64,000 bases of DNA, from assembly GCF_004339465.1 (NCBI RefSeq), contig NZ_SMFY01000001.1:1736001-1800000 (forward strand), read 5' to 3'. The position numbers were made by a program, and so were the translations under genes. The DNA comes from Ancylobacter aquaticus (GTDB lineage: Bacteria; Pseudomonadota; Alphaproteobacteria; Rhizobiales; Xanthobacteraceae). Positions within the stretch are counted from its first letter, which is position 1; every line of letters starts with the position of its first letter. Of the stretch, positions 9,860-20,909 are shown piece after piece. Under the pieces are notes generated by a model that saw only the letters and a list, made by a program, of their open reading frames with translations, searched no databases and had not been told where the DNA came from.

Positions 9860-11044
9860 TCAGTCCGCGCGCTCGACGAGCGCAACGCCTTCACCACGCC
9901 AATGCCCCACGCCGGTAACTATCGCACGCGATAGAGTTTCGGTGAAAGGCTTTTCGAGCGGCTCGCCTTCCAGGGGCGCAAACAGGCTTCCCTGCGAGAC
10001 CGCGAGCGCGGCGATCGCCAGCGCCACCGGCATCTGTGCTTCGAGCCCATGGCCGACGCGATCGGTGATCGAGCGCACCGGCAGGCCGGAACGCGCCAGC
10101 ACGGCCACTTCGGCGGCCGTCGGCTCGGGCGCGCCGGAGGCGGCCGACAGAATCGCCGTGCCCTCGGTGACGTCACCCCTGGCCTGATTGATCAAGGCCT
10201 CGATCACGGCCTCGACGGCGCCGGGCTCGTTGCGCTGGGCGCGCTCGGACCAGACGCCGGAGAGCTTGGCGATGGGCTTGGCGCCGCGCGCGGTCGCGTG
10301 CTCGGGCGATTCAAGGACGAGGAACGCGCCGGCCGAGCCGGTCGGCACGCCCCTGGGCTGCGCCAGCACCGGCGCCCAGGGGGCGTGCATGGCGAGGCGC
10401 TTGAGGGCAAAGAGCAGCAGCATGTCGCGCCGCTCGGCATTATAGGCGCCGCCGACCAAGGCAATCTCGCTGGTGCCGGCCGCGATGCGCGACCAGCCGA
10501 TGCGGACCGCGTCGGTGCCCGAGCTTTCCTCGCCCATGAAGGTGCGCGAGGAGCCGGTGACGCCGTGCACGATGGAGATGTTGCCGGCGAGAAGATTGGA
10601 GAGCTGGGCCAGGAAAAGCGTCGGGCGCAGGTTCGACTGGAGCTGCTCGTTGAGGAAGATTTCGGGGTTCGGCTGGCTCTCGATCTCGGTCAGGATGGCG
10701 CCGTCGACCGACTGGTCGCGCTCGCCGCCGCCGGCTGCCACCACCATGTCGGTGGTGCCGAGAATGTCCTTGTTGCCCTTGATCCCGGCCGAATCCAGCG
10801 CGAGGCCGGCGGCATAGGTGCCGATGCGCTGCCACGGCTCCATCTGCCGCTGATCGCCCTTCTTGGGGATCTGCGCGTCGAAGCTTATCGGCGCGAGCGG
10901 GTGGACGACATAGGGAGCGAAGCCGGTTGCGTCGACGACCGGGGCGGTGCCTGAGGACAGCGCCTGCATATGGGCTTCCGGGCCTTCACCGAGCGAGGAC
11001 ACGAGCCCGATGCCGGTGATCCAGACGTCGCGACGATTAGACAT
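9860..11044 (-). CDS. Degenerate beta-ketoacyl-ACP synthase (FabF2-XL-like, chain-length-factor-like)
   Basis: A 394-residue protein with the thiolase-fold frame (WITGIGLVSSLGEG at the start, TDRVGHGLEAQMPVALAI late). By-eye alignment to its neighbour puts Glu173 (FMGEESSGTDAV) where the nucleophilic Cys should be. The first catalytic His region is also replaced (SAASGAPEPTAAE); only the second His is kept. Such a protein cannot condense by the normal route and may be the non-catalytic half of a heterodimer. Its stop region overlaps nothing downstream, but its start overlaps the end of the FabZ-like gene by 8 bases. In rhizobia two fabF-like genes also occur side by side here. Confidence 0.85.
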   Translation of the reverse strand: MSNRRDVWITGIGLVSSLGEGPEAHMQALSSGTAPVVDATGFAPYVVHPLAPISFDAQIPKKGDQRQMEPWQRIGTYAAGLALDSAGIKGNKDILGTTDMVVAAGGGERDQSVDGAILTEIESQPNPEIFLNEQLQSNLRPTLFLAQLSNLLAGNISIVHGVTGSSRTFMGEESSGTDAVRIGWSRIAAGTSEIALVGGAYNAERRDMLLLFALKRLAMHAPWAPVLAQPRGVPTGSAGAFLVLESPEHATARGAKPIAKLSGVWSERAQRNEPGAVEAVIEALINQARGDVTEGTAILSAASGAPEPTAAEVAVLARSGLPVRSITDRVGHGLEAQMPVALAIAALAVSQGSLFAPLEGEPLEKPFTETLSRAIVTGVGHWRGEGVALVERAD

Positions 11045-11543
11045 GCGTGAGATTTCCTGCGCGTTCCACCGTGTCGATCACGGCGTCGCCCATCGGCATG
11101 CCGATGCGCTCGGCGGTGGAGAGCAGATAGCCGCGCAGTTCCGGGGCCGGGAAGGGCATGGTCTTGAGCGTGACGTCGGCATTGCAGACGAGCTTGCCCT
11201 CGACACGGCCCTCGGCCTTCAGCCGGGCATAGCCCGAGCCGTCATGTTCCAGGCGCGCGAAGACGTCGATCACCTGGCCCGGCACCACGAAGGTGCGCAG
11301 CTTGCCCTTGTCGACCGAGGCGAGAAACGCCATGCGGTCGTAATTGTGCAGCCGCAGCAGCAGCATGCCGCAGCTCTGCGCCATGATCTCGAACAGCAGC
11401 ACGCCCGGCAGCAGCGGATGACCCGGGAAGTGGCCTTCAAAAATCGGGCTCTCGCACGGGACAGTGTTGGCGGTTCGCAAGGTGCGAGCTTCGAGATCGA
11501 GCTCGGTCACCTTGTCGATCATCTGGAAATATTCGAGGCGCAT
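11037..11543 (-). CDS. 3-hydroxyacyl-ACP dehydratase, FabZ-like (VLCFA cluster)
   Basis: A 168-residue hotdog-fold protein. FEGHFPGHPLLPGVLLFEIMAQ is the FabZ active-site region with the catalytic His and the Glu on the following helix. It probably dehydrates hydroxyacyl-AcpXL during elongation. Its 3-prime end overlaps the degenerate ketosynthase gene by 8 bases, and it begins 36 bases after acpXL, so it lies in one operon. The ATG at 11543 was preferred over the adjacent GTG at 11546; the Shine-Dalgarno is weak for both. It is slightly longer than housekeeping FabZ, with an extra C-terminal tail from about residue 140. Confidence 0.87.
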   Translation of the reverse strand: MRLEYFQMIDKVTELDLEARTLRTANTVPCESPIFEGHFPGHPLLPGVLLFEIMAQSCGMLLLRLHNYDRMAFLASVDKGKLRTFVVPGQVIDVFARLEHDGSGYARLKAEGRVEGKLVCNADVTLKTMPFPAPELRGYLLSTAERIGMPMGDAVIDTVERAGNLTHV

Positions 11544-11578
11544 CACCTGTCCCGCTTGTACGACGTCCTTCCGCCGGA

Positions 11579-11860
11579 TCAGGCGGACTTGGCAGCAATC
11601 AGCTCGTCGATGCGCGCGCAGAGATTTTTGAGGACGAAATACTGCTCGGTCGTCGCCTTGCCTTCGTTGACTTCCTGCGTCCAGCTTTCAAGCGGCAGCT
11701 TGATGCCGAACGCCTTGTCGATGGCGAAGGCGATGTCGAGGAAGTCCAGGCTGTCGATGCCGAGATCGTCGATCGCGTGGCTTTCCGGCGTGATGTTCTC
11801 GCGCGGGATGTCGCACGTCTCGGCAATGATGTTGGCAACGGTCTCGAACGTGGTCGACAT
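11579..11860 (-). CDS. acpXL: Acyl carrier protein AcpXL
   Basis: A 93-residue carrier protein. [18 protein letters not shown] contains Ser37, the 4'-phosphopantetheine attachment site. The length and the C-terminal half ([20 protein letters not shown]) fit AcpXL, the carrier dedicated to the 27-hydroxyoctacosanoic acid of rhizobial lipid A, not the roughly 78-residue housekeeping AcpP. AGAGG lies before the ATG with suitable spacing. It is the first gene of the seven-gene minus-strand cluster and is divergent from the alpha-2-macroglobulin gene, so promoters for both should lie in 11861-12136. Confidence 0.93.
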   Translation of the reverse strand: MSTTFETVANIIAETCDIPRENITPESHAIDDLGIDSLDFLDIAFAIDKAFGIKLPLESWTQEVNEGKATTEQYFVLKNLCARIDELIAAKSA

Positions 11861-12136
11861 GAAAGGCCTCTGGTCTCGGCAGCCGCGTCCGGCCACGGTT
11901 GAATGGGTTCGCCCGGCGCTCCCGCGTCGCAGGTCCCCGAATGGATGTCGGCCCGTATACCTAAGCGCGAACGGCGATTCAATGGCGGCGGCGCGGCAAT
12001 CCTCGGCAGTGTGACATCCGTGCCGTCGCCATGGGCTGCGGCGGAGGCTGCCGCGGGGTGCATCGTCGTGGCCCCGCGGCCGATTTCGTCCTATCGTTGC
12101 GCCATCGGATATGCGGTCAGTTTCGGAGCAGGTGCC

Positions 12137-15100
12137 ATGATCCCCTTTACTTCGGCCGTTTCATGGCTCGGGCGGGGGACGGCCCTGTCGGTGCTGGCGC
12201 TTTCGCTCATCGCACCGGCGGCAGCTCAGAGCGCGAAGCCCCCGGCTGCAAAGCCGACTGCAGCCGCCGCAGCCAATGCAGTTGCCGACGCCCTGCCGAA
12301 AACCTATGCGCCGCAAGAGCTTGTCGAGGCCGCGCGCCGGCTGCAGGCACTGCTGCAGCGTGAGCGTTCCCCGTTACCGAAGCCTGCAGCCCAGCTGCGC
12401 AAGGAGGCGGATACCGCGCTGGCTGCCGGCGACGCGCGCACCGCCGCCGGTCTTTATGGACGGTTGGCGCAGGCGAGCCCGGGCGATGCCGGGCTGTGGC
12501 AGCGCTTTTCCCGGGCGCTCTCGCGTATCAAGCCGAACGATAATGAAAGCGCCGATATCTTCCTGGAGCGTGCGCAGGCGGCCGCCTTCCTCGCCTACCG
12601 GGCGGCGACGACGCGCGTGCAGCAGGCCGAGGCGCTGTTCGCCATCGGCCATCTCTACGACCAGCGTTCGCTCTGGCGCCCGGCGCTCGACACGTTCGCC
12701 ACGGCGCTCGGCTACGCCGATGTTCCCGAGCAGCGCGCCTTCTATAACAAGCTGCGCGAGGAGCGCGGCTTCCGCATCCTCGACTACAGCGTCGATTCGG
12801 ATGCTTCCAACCCGCGTATCTGCGTGCAGTTCTCCGAGCCGCTGGTGAAGGGCGGCAAGGACTATTCCGCCTATGTGACGCTGAGCGGCCCCGCCGGGCC
12901 GATCGACAAGCCGGCGGTGACGGCGGAGGGGAGCCAGCTCTGCGTCGAAGGCGTGAAACATGGCGAGAGCTATGATGTGACGCTCCGCGAGGGCCTGCCG
13001 TCCTCCATCGCCGCCGAGCCGCTCCGCGCCAATGCCGCGCTCACCATCTATGTCCGCGACCGCAAGCCGGGCGTGCGCTTCACCGGGCGGAACTATGTGC
13101 TGCCCCGCACCGGGCCGCGCGGCATTCCCGTGGTCTCGCTCAACACCGCGCGCGTGGCCGTCGATCTCTACCGTATCGGCGACCGCAGCCTGATTCCCAC
13201 CGCGCTCGACGGCGAGTTCCGCCGCGACCTCGGCGGCTATGACCTGCAGCAGCTGAAGGACGGCAAGGCGGAGCGGGTCTTTACCGGCGAGCTGGAGACG
13301 GCTTCGCCGCTGAACGAGGACGTGACCACCTCCTTCCCCGTGGACGAGGCGGTGAAGACGCTGGCGCCCGGCGTCTATGTGCTGGCGGCCCGTCCCGGCG
13401 GCGATGCCGCCAACCCCAATGACGAGTGGAGCTCCCGGGCGACGCAGTGGTTCGTAGTTTCCGATCTCGGACTCACCGCGCTGTCGGGCAGCAAGGGCCT
13501 CACTGTGCTGGTCCGTGCGCTGGGAACGGCGCAGCCGCTTGAAGGCGTCGAACTGCGCCTGCTCGCCAAATCCAACGACGTGCTCGCCACCGTCCGCACC
13601 GACGCCAGCGGCAGCGCCGCCTTCGATGCAGGGCTGATGCGCGGCACGGAAGGGTTTGCGCCGTCGGTGATCGTGGCGCAGGCGAAGGAGGGCGACTATG
13701 CCTTCCTCTCGCTGGACGATCAGGCTTTCGACCTCACCGACCGGGGCGTCGGCGGGCGGGCGGCGCCGGAACGCTTCGACGCCTTCGTCACCACCGAGCG
13801 CGGCGTCTACCGCTCCGGCGAGGAGGTGCATGTTACCGCGCTGTTGCGCAGCCCGCAGGTGGCGGCCGCCGTGGGCGTGCCGCTGACGGTGATGTTCAAG
13901 CGCCCCGACGGCGTCGAGGAGCGGCGCGTGCTGGTGGACGACCAAGGTGCAGGCGGGCGCACGCTGACCTATCCGCTGATGGGCGATGCCATGACCGGCA
14001 CCTGGCGGGTCGAGGCCTATGTCGACCCGCGCGGCGCGCCGGTGGGGTCCACCACCTTCCTGCTGGAGGACTATGTCCCCGAGCGCCTCGCGCTCGATCT
14101 CTCAACCACCGCGACCTTCCTTGCCCCGAACGCGCCGGTGACGGTGGCGGCGGATGGGCGCTGGCTGTTCGGCCCGCCGGCGGCGGGGCTGGAGGTCGAC
14201 GGTGAGATCGAGGTGCGCGTGGCCGACGCACGGCCGGGCCTGCCGGGCTGGCGCTTCGGCCACGTTGACGACGGTTTCACCCCCGTGCGCCAGCCCCTCG
14301 CCGATGCGCCGGTGACGGATGCGCAGGGCAAGGCGAGCCTGTCGGCCACGCTGCCCACCCTGCCGGCGACCGCCCGGCCGCTGGAGGCGGAGATTTTCGT
14401 CGCGCTGAACGAGGGTGGCGGGCGCGCGGTGCGTCGCTCGCTGGTGCTGCCGGTGCGCCCCGCCGGTGACGGCATCGGCGTCAAGCCGCTGTTCGACAAG
14501 GCAGGGCCGGGCGAGAACGCCACGGCCGGCTTCGAGGTGCAGGGCTTCGACGCCGCCGGCCAGCCGGCCGCACGCAAGGGCGCGCAATGGGCGCTCTACC
14601 GCATCGAGACGCGCTATCAATGGTATCGCCTCAACGGCAGTTGGGACTTCGAGCCGGTCGAATCCATCGCCAAGGTGGCCGACGGCGCGCTCGACCTCGC
14701 GGTCGGTGCCCCGTCGCGGCTCAGCGTGCCGGTAGGCTGGGGCCGCTACAGGCTGGAGGTGACGGACGGCACGCTGGCCACCACTGTGTCCTTCGATGCC
14801 GGCTGGGGCGGCGGGGCGACCGCCGATGCGCCGGACCGGCTGGAGGTCGGCCTCGACAAGGCGCAATACGCCGCAGGCGACACGCTGAAGGTGAACCTCA
14901 CCAGCCGCATGGCCGGCTCGGCCACCGTGCTGGTCGTCGGCGACGGCGTGCTGGCGGCGAAGACGCTCGACGTGCCGGCCGGCGACACTTCGATCGATTT
15001 CACCGTCGCCCCGGAATGGGGACCGGGCGCCTATGCGCTGGCCTTCGTCCACCGTCCGCTCGACGTGGCGGCAAGCCGCAATCCCGGCCGCGCCATCGGA

Positions 15101-17440
15101 CTTGCCTGGTTCGGTGTCGACCGTGCGCAGCGCGTGCTCGGCGTCACCCTGCAGGCGCCCGACCTTGCGCGGCCGGAGACGACGCTTTCCGTGCCGGTGC
15201 AGGTGACGGGCAGCGGGGAGGGGGAGGCCTATGTGACGCTCGCCCTCGTCGATGTCGGCATTCTCAATCTCACCGGCTTCAAGGCTCCCGACCCCGATGG
15301 CTTCTATCTCGGCCAGCGGGCGCTGGGGACTGAGGTGCGCGACTTCTACGGCCAGCTCATCGACGGCATGCTCGGCAGTCGCGGGCGGCTGCGCTCCGGT
15401 GGCGACGCCATGGGTGCCGGGCTGCAGGCCGAGCCGCCGACGCAGCCGCCGCTGGCGCTGTTCTCCGGGCTGGTGAAGCTCGATGCGCAGGGGCGCGGCA
15501 CGATCGACTTCGCGCTGCCGCCCTTCGACGGCACCGGCCGGCTGATGGCGGTGGCGTGGTCCGGCGCGGCGGTGGGGCATGCGCAGGCCGATGTGACGAT
15601 CCGCGATCCCGTCGTCATCACCGCCACCCTGCCGCGCTTCCTCGCCATGGGCGACCGCTCGACGCTCAACCTTGCCTTCGACAATGTGGATGGCGAGGCG
15701 GGCGATTACGCGCTCGAACTGGTGACGGACGGGCCGGTGAAAATGGCCAGCGCGCCGAAGACGGTGCCGCTCGCCGCGGGCGGGCGCCAGTCCTTTGCCG
15801 TGCAGATGGACGGCACCGGCATCGGCGCGGCGAAGGTCTCGGTGCGGCTGTCCGGCCCCGGCGGGCTCGCTATTGTCCGCGACTATGCGCTGAACGTGCG
15901 GCCGGCCTATCCTGCCATCTCCCGCCGCAGCGTCGAGACGCTGGCGCCGGGGGCGGCGCTGACGCTGAGCGCCGACCTTGTTGCCGACCTCGTGCCGGGG
16001 CGCGGCGGGGTGAGTGTCTCCGCCGGGCTGGACCCGGCCTTTGACGTGCCGGCGCTGATCGGCGCGCTCGACCGCTACCCCTTTGCCTGTTCCGAACAGC
16101 TCACCAGCCGGGCGCTGCCGCTGCTCTATCTCAGCGAGTTCGGCCCGCCCTCGCGTTTCCGGCTGACCAAGGACCCGGCCGAGACGATCCGCAACGCCAT
16201 TGCCCGGCTGATCGCCCGGCAGGGCTCGGATGGCTCCTTCGGCCTGTGGGACGCGGGTGGCAACGATCTGTGGCTCGACGCCTATGTCAGCGACTTCCTC
16301 ACCCGCGCCCGCGAGCGAGGCCACGCCGTGCCGGAACAGCCCTTCACCATGGCGCTTGACCGGCTGCGCAACGCGCTCGCCTATGCCAGCGAAGGCGCGA
16401 CGGACGACGGCACCGCCTATGCCATCTATGTGCTGGCGCGCAATGGGCGGGCGCCGCTGGGCGACCTGCGCTACGTCGCGGATGCCAAGCTCGACGAGGT
16501 GAAGAGCGCCTTCGCGCGCGGCCAGCTCGCCGCCTCGCTCGCCATGCTCGGCGACAAGGGGCGGGCGGAGAAGGTGTTCGGCGCGGCGCTGGAGCTGCTT
16601 CCCGGCGCCGCCGAGACGGTGACATCCGGCCGGCCGGATTTCGGCTCAATGCTGCGCGACGCGGCGGGGGTGGCGACGCTCGCCGCCGAGGCCGGCTTCA
16701 CCGGCACGGCGCGCACCGCCCGCCAGAGGGTGGCGGTGGCCTTCGTCGATACCGGCCCGACCTCGACGCAGGAGGATGCCTGGCTGCTGCTCGCGGCCCG
16801 TGCGCTGCGCGAGGGGCGCGGGATCGCGGTAGATGTCGACGGCACCGCCCATAGCGGCCTCTATGAGCGCACGCTGACGCTGCAGGAACTGGCGCGGCCG
16901 ATCGTGCTGACCAATCGCGGCACCACCCCGCTCGACGTCGCCGTCTCCATCGACGGCCCGCCAGTGGCGCCCGAACCGGCGGCAGCGAACGGGTTTGCGC
17001 TTACCCGCAGCTACTTCACCCTTGCCGGCGTGCCGGCCGATCCGGCGAAGGTGGCGCAGAACCAGCGGCTCGTCGTGGTGCTGGAGGCGCAGGAGGATGA
17101 GGCGGCGCAGAGCCATGTGCTGCTGGTCGACCATCTCCCCGCGGGCTTCGAGATCGACAATCCATCGCTGGCGGTGGGTTCCGATGTTGGGGCGCTGGCG
17201 TGGCTCGGCGACACCACCCAGCCGGCGCATGCGGAATTCCGCGACGCCTTCTTCGCCGCCGCCTTTGACCGCACGCAGGGTTCGGAGGAGCCGGAGCTGC
17301 TGCGCGTCGCCTATATCGTGCGCGCCGTCTCGCCGGGCCGCTACGCGCATCCCCCGGCCATTGTCGAGGACATGTACCGCCCCGGCCGCTTCGCCCGCAC
17401 CGGCGCGGGCCAGACCGAAGTAACAGGTCCTGTGCGGTGA
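12137..17440 (+). CDS. Bacterial alpha-2-macroglobulin with thioester motif
   Basis: A 1,767-residue protein with a Sec signal peptide (residues 1-31, ending PAAAQS). It has an N-terminal helical or TPR-like region, then macroglobulin-like domains ([48 protein letters not shown]). The thioester motif is Cys1318-Ser-Glu-Gln ([20 protein letters not shown]), followed by the alpha-toroid helical domain. Family members trap proteases in the periplasm. There is no lipobox after the signal, unlike E. coli YfhM. The GTGA overlap with pbpC couples the two, fitting the known A2M/PBP1C pairing in envelope defence and repair. ATG 12137 is the first start that gives a signal peptide. Confidence 0.9.
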   Translation: MIPFTSAVSWLGRGTALSVLALSLIAPAAAQSAKPPAAKPTAAAAANAVADALPKTYAPQELVEAARRLQALLQRERSPLPKPAAQLRKEADTALAAGDARTAAGLYGRLAQASPGDAGLWQRFSRALSRIKPNDNESADIFLERAQAAAFLAYRAATTRVQQAEALFAIGHLYDQRSLWRPALDTFATALGYADVPEQRAFYNKLREERGFRILDYSVDSDASNPRICVQFSEPLVKGGKDYSAYVTLSGPAGPIDKPAVTAEGSQLCVEGVKHGESYDVTLREGLPSSIAAEPLRANAALTIYVRDRKPGVRFTGRNYVLPRTGPRGIPVVSLNTARVAVDLYRIGDRSLIPTALDGEFRRDLGGYDLQQLKDGKAERVFTGELETASPLNEDVTTSFPVDEAVKTLAPGVYVLAARPGGDAANPNDEWSSRATQWFVVSDLGLTALSGSKGLTVLVRALGTAQPLEGVELRLLAKSNDVLATVRTDASGSAAFDAGLMRGTEGFAPSVIVAQAKEGDYAFLSLDDQAFDLTDRGVGGRAAPERFDAFVTTERGVYRSGEEVHVTALLRSPQVAAAVGVPLTVMFKRPDGVEERRVLVDDQGAGGRTLTYPLMGDAMTGTWRVEAYVDPRGAPVGSTTFLLEDYVPERLALDLSTTATFLAPNAPVTVAADGRWLFGPPAAGLEVDGEIEVRVADARPGLPGWRFGHVDDGFTPVRQPLADAPVTDAQGKASLSATLPTLPATARPLEAEIFVALNEGGGRAVRRSLVLPVRPAGDGIGVKPLFDKAGPGENATAGFEVQGFDAAGQPAARKGAQWALYRIETRYQWYRLNGSWDFEPVESIAKVADGALDLAVGAPSRLSVPVGWGRYRLEVTDGTLATTVSFDAGWGGGATADAPDRLEVGLDKAQYAAGDTLKVNLTSRMAGSATVLVVGDGVLAAKTLDVPAGDTSIDFTVAPEWGPGAYALAFVHRPLDVAASRNPGRAIGLAWFGVDRAQRVLGVTLQAPDLARPETTLSVPVQVTGSGEGEAYVTLALVDVGILNLTGFKAPDPDGFYLGQRALGTEVRDFYGQLIDGMLGSRGRLRSGGDAMGAGLQAEPPTQPPLALFSGLVKLDAQGRGTIDFALPPFDGTGRLMAVAWSGAAVGHAQADVTIRDPVVITATLPRFLAMGDRSTLNLAFDNVDGEAGDYALELVTDGPVKMASAPKTVPLAAGGRQSFAVQMDGTGIGAAKVSVRLSGPGGLAIVRDYALNVRPAYPAISRRSVETLAPGAALTLSADLVADLVPGRGGVSVSAGLDPAFDVPALIGALDRYPFACSEQLTSRALPLLYLSEFGPPSRFRLTKDPAETIRNAIARLIARQGSDGSFGLWDAGGNDLWLDAYVSDFLTRARERGHAVPEQPFTMALDRLRNALAYASEGATDDGTAYAIYVLARNGRAPLGDLRYVADAKLDEVKSAFARGQLAASLAMLGDKGRAEKVFGAALELLPGAAETVTSGRPDFGSMLRDAAGVATLAAEAGFTGTARTARQRVAVAFVDTGPTSTQEDAWLLLAARALREGRGIAVDVDGTAHSGLYERTLTLQELARPIVLTNRGTTPLDVAVSIDGPPVAPEPAAANGFALTRSYFTLAGVPADPAKVAQNQRLVVVLEAQEDEAAQSHVLLVDHLPAGFEIDNPSLAVGSDVGALAWLGDTTQPAHAEFRDAFFAAAFDRTQGSEEPELLRVAYIVRAVSPGRYAHPPAIVEDMYRPGRFARTGAGQTEVTGPVR

Positions 17441-19548
17441 AGCGCGCGGCGGGCATCGCCGTTCTCGGTGCGCTGCTGCTGGCGGGGGGCAGCACCGCGT
17501 GGCTCGCCGGCGTGTGCGCGGCGGCGCCCCTGCCGCCGACGCCCGCGCTTTCGGTGGAGGTGCGCGACCGCGAGGGGCGGCTGCTGCGCCCGTTCGCGCT
17601 CGCCGACGGTCGCTGGCGGCTCAAGGCAGAGACCCGCGACATCGACCGGCGCTTCCGCGACATGCTGGTCGCCTATGAGGACAAGCGCTTCTGGGAGCAT
17701 GGCGGGGTCGACCCGCTCGCCTTGCTGCGGGCGGCGGGGCAGGTGCTGCTTCACGGGCGCATCGTTTCCGGCGGTTCCACCCTGACCATGCAGGTGGCGC
17801 GGCTGCTGGAGCCCCGCGAGGGAAGCGGTTTCGCGGCCAAGCTCGGCGCAAAGTTTTCCGAGATGCGCCGCGCCCTTGAGCTGGAAGCAAGGCTGAGCAA
17901 GAGCGAGATCCTCGCGCTCTACCTCACGCTGGCGCCCTATGGCGGCAACATCGAGGGCGTGCGGGCGGCAAGCCTCGCCTGGTTCGGCAAGGAGCCGCGT
18001 CGCCTCTCGCTGGCCGAGGCGGCGCTGCTGGTCGCCCTGCCGCAGGCCCCCGAAGCGCGCCGGCCGGACCGCCAGCCGGCGCGGGCGGCGCGGGCGCGCG
18101 ACACGGTGCTCGCCCGGCTAAGCGAGGCGGGGCTGTTCGGCGCGGCGGAGGTGGAATTCGCCGGGCGCGCGCCGGTGCCCGCCGGCCGTCTCGCTCTGCC
18201 AATGTTCGCGGCCCACGCGGCAGAGAACGCACGGCGCCAGCAGCCGGCGGCGCAGGTGCATGAACTCGCCATCGACGCTTCGGCGCAGGCGCGGCTGGAG
18301 GCGCTGGCGGGCGAGCGGGTGCGCGAACTCGGCAAGGGTGTGTCGCTGGCGCTGGTGATGGTCGACAATGCCAGCGGCGAGGTGCTGGCGCGGGTGAGTG
18401 GCGCCGATCCGCTCGACACCGAGCGCGCCGGAGCGGTGGACCTGACGCGGGCCATCCGCTCGCCCGGCTCGACACTCAAGCCGTTCATCTACGGCCTCGC
18501 CTTTGAGGACGGCGTCGCCCATCCCGAAACGCTGATCGAGGACCGGCCGGCACGCTTCGGCGCCTACCGGCCGCGCAATTTCGACCGCGACTATCAGGGC
18601 ACGGTATCGGTGAGGCAGGCGCTGCAATTGTCGCTGAACGTGCCGGCGGTGGTGCTGCTGCAGGCGGTGGGGCCGCAGCGGCTGGCCAGCCGGCTGGGGC
18701 AGTCCGGGTTCGCGCTGAAGCTGCCTCCGGGCGAGGTGCCGGGCCTTGCTGTCGGGCTGGGCGGTGTTGGCATGAGCCTCGACGCGCTGGCTGGCCTCTA
18801 TGCCGGTATCGCCAATGGTGGAACGGCAAATGGCCTTCGCGACCGGCTGGATGACGCGGGCTCGGGCCCCGATGGTGCCCGGCAACTGATGAGCCCGGTG
18901 GCCGCCGCCTATCTCGGGCAATCGCTGGCCGGCACGCCGGCGCCGCGCAATGAGCGCGCCGGGCGCATCGCCTTCAAGACCGGTACGTCCTTCGGCTATC
19001 GCGATGCGTGGGCGGTGGGGTTCGACGGGCGCCGGACGGTGGCGGTGTGGGTGGGGCGGCCCGATGGCCAGCCCGTGCCCGGCATGATCGGGCGCGAGGC
19101 GGCGGCGCCGATCCTGTTCGAGGCTTTTGCCCGGCTGGTGAGCCGGCCAGCCCCGTTCGCTCCGGCGCCACGCGAGGCAGTGGACGTGAAGAACGCGCAA
19201 TTGCCGCCGCCGCTTCGGCATTTCGGCCGGGCGCCAGGGCAGGGGAGTGGGGAAGAAGGGCCGAAGATCGCATTTCCGCCCGAGGGGGCGAGCCTTGAGC
19301 GCGAGGGCGACGAGCCGCTGGTGCTGAAGGTGAGCGGCGGGACCGGCAAGCTGACGGTGTTCGTCGATGGCGTGCCGGGCGGCCAGCCCGCCGGGGCCGC
19401 CACATGGTTTTGGCGGCCGGCGGGCGCGGGTTTCGTGCGTCTGACCGTCATGGACGCTGCTGGATCAACCGACAGCGTCACCTTGCGTATTCGCGGAGCG
19501 GCCGATCCGGACGGGGCCGCTCAGCCGGGACGTCTCAGCGGCCGTTGA
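17437..19548 (+). CDS. pbpC: Penicillin-binding protein 1C
   Basis: A 703-residue bifunctional peptidoglycan synthase. It has an N-terminal signal anchor (residues 4-25). The GT51 glycosyltransferase shows VAYEDKRFWEHGGVD with the catalytic Glu, GGSTLTMQVARLL and KSEILALYLTLAPYGGNIEGV. The transpeptidase shows SPGSTLKPFIYG (SxxK), SLN and KTGTS. A C-terminal beta-rich PBP1C domain ends SVTLRIRG. The GTG start overlaps the alpha-2-macroglobulin stop by four bases. In known systems PBP1C is thought to repair peptidoglycan after attack while the macroglobulin blocks the invading protease. Confidence 0.92.
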   Translation: MKRAAGIAVLGALLLAGGSTAWLAGVCAAAPLPPTPALSVEVRDREGRLLRPFALADGRWRLKAETRDIDRRFRDMLVAYEDKRFWEHGGVDPLALLRAAGQVLLHGRIVSGGSTLTMQVARLLEPREGSGFAAKLGAKFSEMRRALELEARLSKSEILALYLTLAPYGGNIEGVRAASLAWFGKEPRRLSLAEAALLVALPQAPEARRPDRQPARAARARDTVLARLSEAGLFGAAEVEFAGRAPVPAGRLALPMFAAHAAENARRQQPAAQVHELAIDASAQARLEALAGERVRELGKGVSLALVMVDNASGEVLARVSGADPLDTERAGAVDLTRAIRSPGSTLKPFIYGLAFEDGVAHPETLIEDRPARFGAYRPRNFDRDYQGTVSVRQALQLSLNVPAVVLLQAVGPQRLASRLGQSGFALKLPPGEVPGLAVGLGGVGMSLDALAGLYAGIANGGTANGLRDRLDDAGSGPDGARQLMSPVAAAYLGQSLAGTPAPRNERAGRIAFKTGTSFGYRDAWAVGFDGRRTVAVWVGRPDGQPVPGMIGREAAAPILFEAFARLVSRPAPFAPAPREAVDVKNAQLPPPLRHFGRAPGQGSGEEGPKIAFPPEGASLEREGDEPLVLKVSGGTGKLTVFVDGVPGGQPAGAATWFWRPAGAGFVRLTVMDAAGSTDSVTLRIRGAADPDGAAQPGRLSGR

Positions 19549-19741
19549 CAGCGGCCTGGGCGATGTCCTGGCGGGTCAGGCCACGCTTGGCGAGGGCGGC
19601 GTCCGAAAGACGGGCGAGAGCCTCGTAGCGCTGGGCAATGCGACGGCCTTCGCCAATGGCTTCAAAGAAGCTGGCGACGCCATCGACGGCGCGGGAGAAG
19701 AAGTCGGACGAGGTGGTGTGGTTCAGGGTCGTGGTGTTCAT
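19535..19741 (-). CDS. DUF1127 family small protein
   Basis: A 68-residue protein with an amphipathic N-terminal part (FFSRAVDGVASFFEAIGEGRRIAQRYEAL) and the DUF1127 C-terminal motif RLSDAALAKRGLTRQDIAQAAV. In other alphaproteobacteria small DUF1127 proteins act in RNA turnover and in phosphate or oxidative-stress regulation; the role here is unknown. GGAGG lies six bases before the ATG, which settles the start. The 3-prime end overlaps the end of pbpC by 14 bases in convergent orientation. Confidence 0.88.
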   Translation of the reverse strand: MNTTTLNHTTSSDFFSRAVDGVASFFEAIGEGRRIAQRYEALARLSDAALAKRGLTRQDIAQAAVNGR

Positions 19742-20565
19742 TTGAGCCTCCAGTATTCTGTATGCCACGGAATATAGAGGTTTCACCGCAGCGCAAAAGA
19801 CGGAATGCTGCATGGCAGCACTGAGGTTCGCGCATGCCTGATTTTGCCCGTTAATCCGGCATTAAGGGCAAAGGTCGCGATAAATCAACCAAAATGGTTG
19901 AAAGAGGTTCGACCGTCCCGTTTCGACTGCCTTTTCATGTGCCTTTTGGCTGATGAGCCATGTCCAAAGTGACGGTCAGTCGTCGCGCGCTTGGAGGGGA
20001 GCGATGGCGGCGTGGATCGCCTGGCAATGCCGCACGAGGGCGCGCCAGCCGGAGACAGGCGAAGATCTTCAGCTCGTAGCCATTATTGTCGGCGGCGCTG
20101 AAAAGCGGGAAAGGAATAGAGAACGATCAAGACGGCCTCCCGCGGCGTGGCGCGGCTTGCGGGGCCCGCTCTGTCGCGACACGCCAGACCAACCGACGAA
20201 CCCGCCCGCGTCCGCCGATCACGTGCGCTGGTCCCCGTGCGCCAGCCGCGCGTGCCAGCCTTTGCACGTTCCGTAGCCGCCGGTCGCGTGTTCGTCGAAT
20301 CGGCGTCGCGATGGGGCCGCCTTCATGCGGCTGGCGGATAGGGCGCCGCCCGGCGGAAGGCGCATCGAGGCCGAGTGGCGCCCCGCCGGCCGACCGCAAG
20401 ACGAGCGTTTCCAGTCCTTCAGCGGGGTGGTCGTGGAAACTGCACGCGAGGGGGTAGACCGAACCGGCAGGAGCGTTTATAGAGCGCGCCACTGCCGCTG
20501 CCCCCGCGCCCCGACACACAGTGTCGCCGCGGAAGGCCCCGGAAGCGCCGCTCGCGGCGCGACGG
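19742..20565. other. 824-base region without a convincing gene
   Basis: Only short or biased frames occur, with Arg/Ala/Pro-rich translations and no ribosome-binding sites. The first 200 bases after the DUF1127 start are less GC-rich and probably hold its promoter. No hairpin terminator or known RNA was recognised. Confidence 0.5.
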
Positions 20566-20639
20566 TGGGGGATAGTTTAACGGTAGAACTGCGGACTCTG
20601 ACTCCGTTAGTCCTGGTTCGAATCCAGGTCCCCCAGCCA
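20566..20639 (+). tRNA. tRNA-Gln (anticodon CTG)
   Basis: A complete cloverleaf can be folded by eye. The seven-base acceptor stem (20566-20572 with 20629-20635) is fully paired and followed by a G discriminator and an encoded CCA. The D-arm is AGTTTAACGGTAGAACT-like. The anticodon loop CTCTGAC gives anticodon CTG, and the T-arm contains GGTTCGAATCC. It decodes CAG as glutamine. Confidence 0.96.
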
Positions 20640-20909
20640 CCCCAGATAAGTCTTTGAATCCAAAGATCTATTTTGCGGTTGCGCGCCAAGATGAACCCAC
20701 GAATACCTCAATCGTAAAGCCGGCACAGGGCTGCGCGCGGCCATGGGCAACTGGCGGCGAGGCCGCAGGCCATCCGGCAGAGGGCTGGCATCCGCTGGCA
20801 CGACCATGCCCCCGGCTCCCATCCCAGCCCCACACCGAAGTCACCCTCCCGGATCGCCAGGCGTTACCCGGGCGATCCGCGCTGCCGATCCGCTGATCCC
20901 AACCGCCGT

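Noticed and set aside
20127-20519. Possible 130-codon minus-strand gene before the tRNA
   Set aside because: Arg/Pro/Ala-rich with no ribosome-binding site or family resemblance.
20566-20639. tRNA-Gln as attachment site of a genomic island that holds the recombinase-like gene and autotransporter
   Set aside because: No second copy of the tRNA 3-prime end was seen in the window, and the recombinase-like protein is of the serine type and catalytically degenerate. An island boundary outside the window cannot be excluded.
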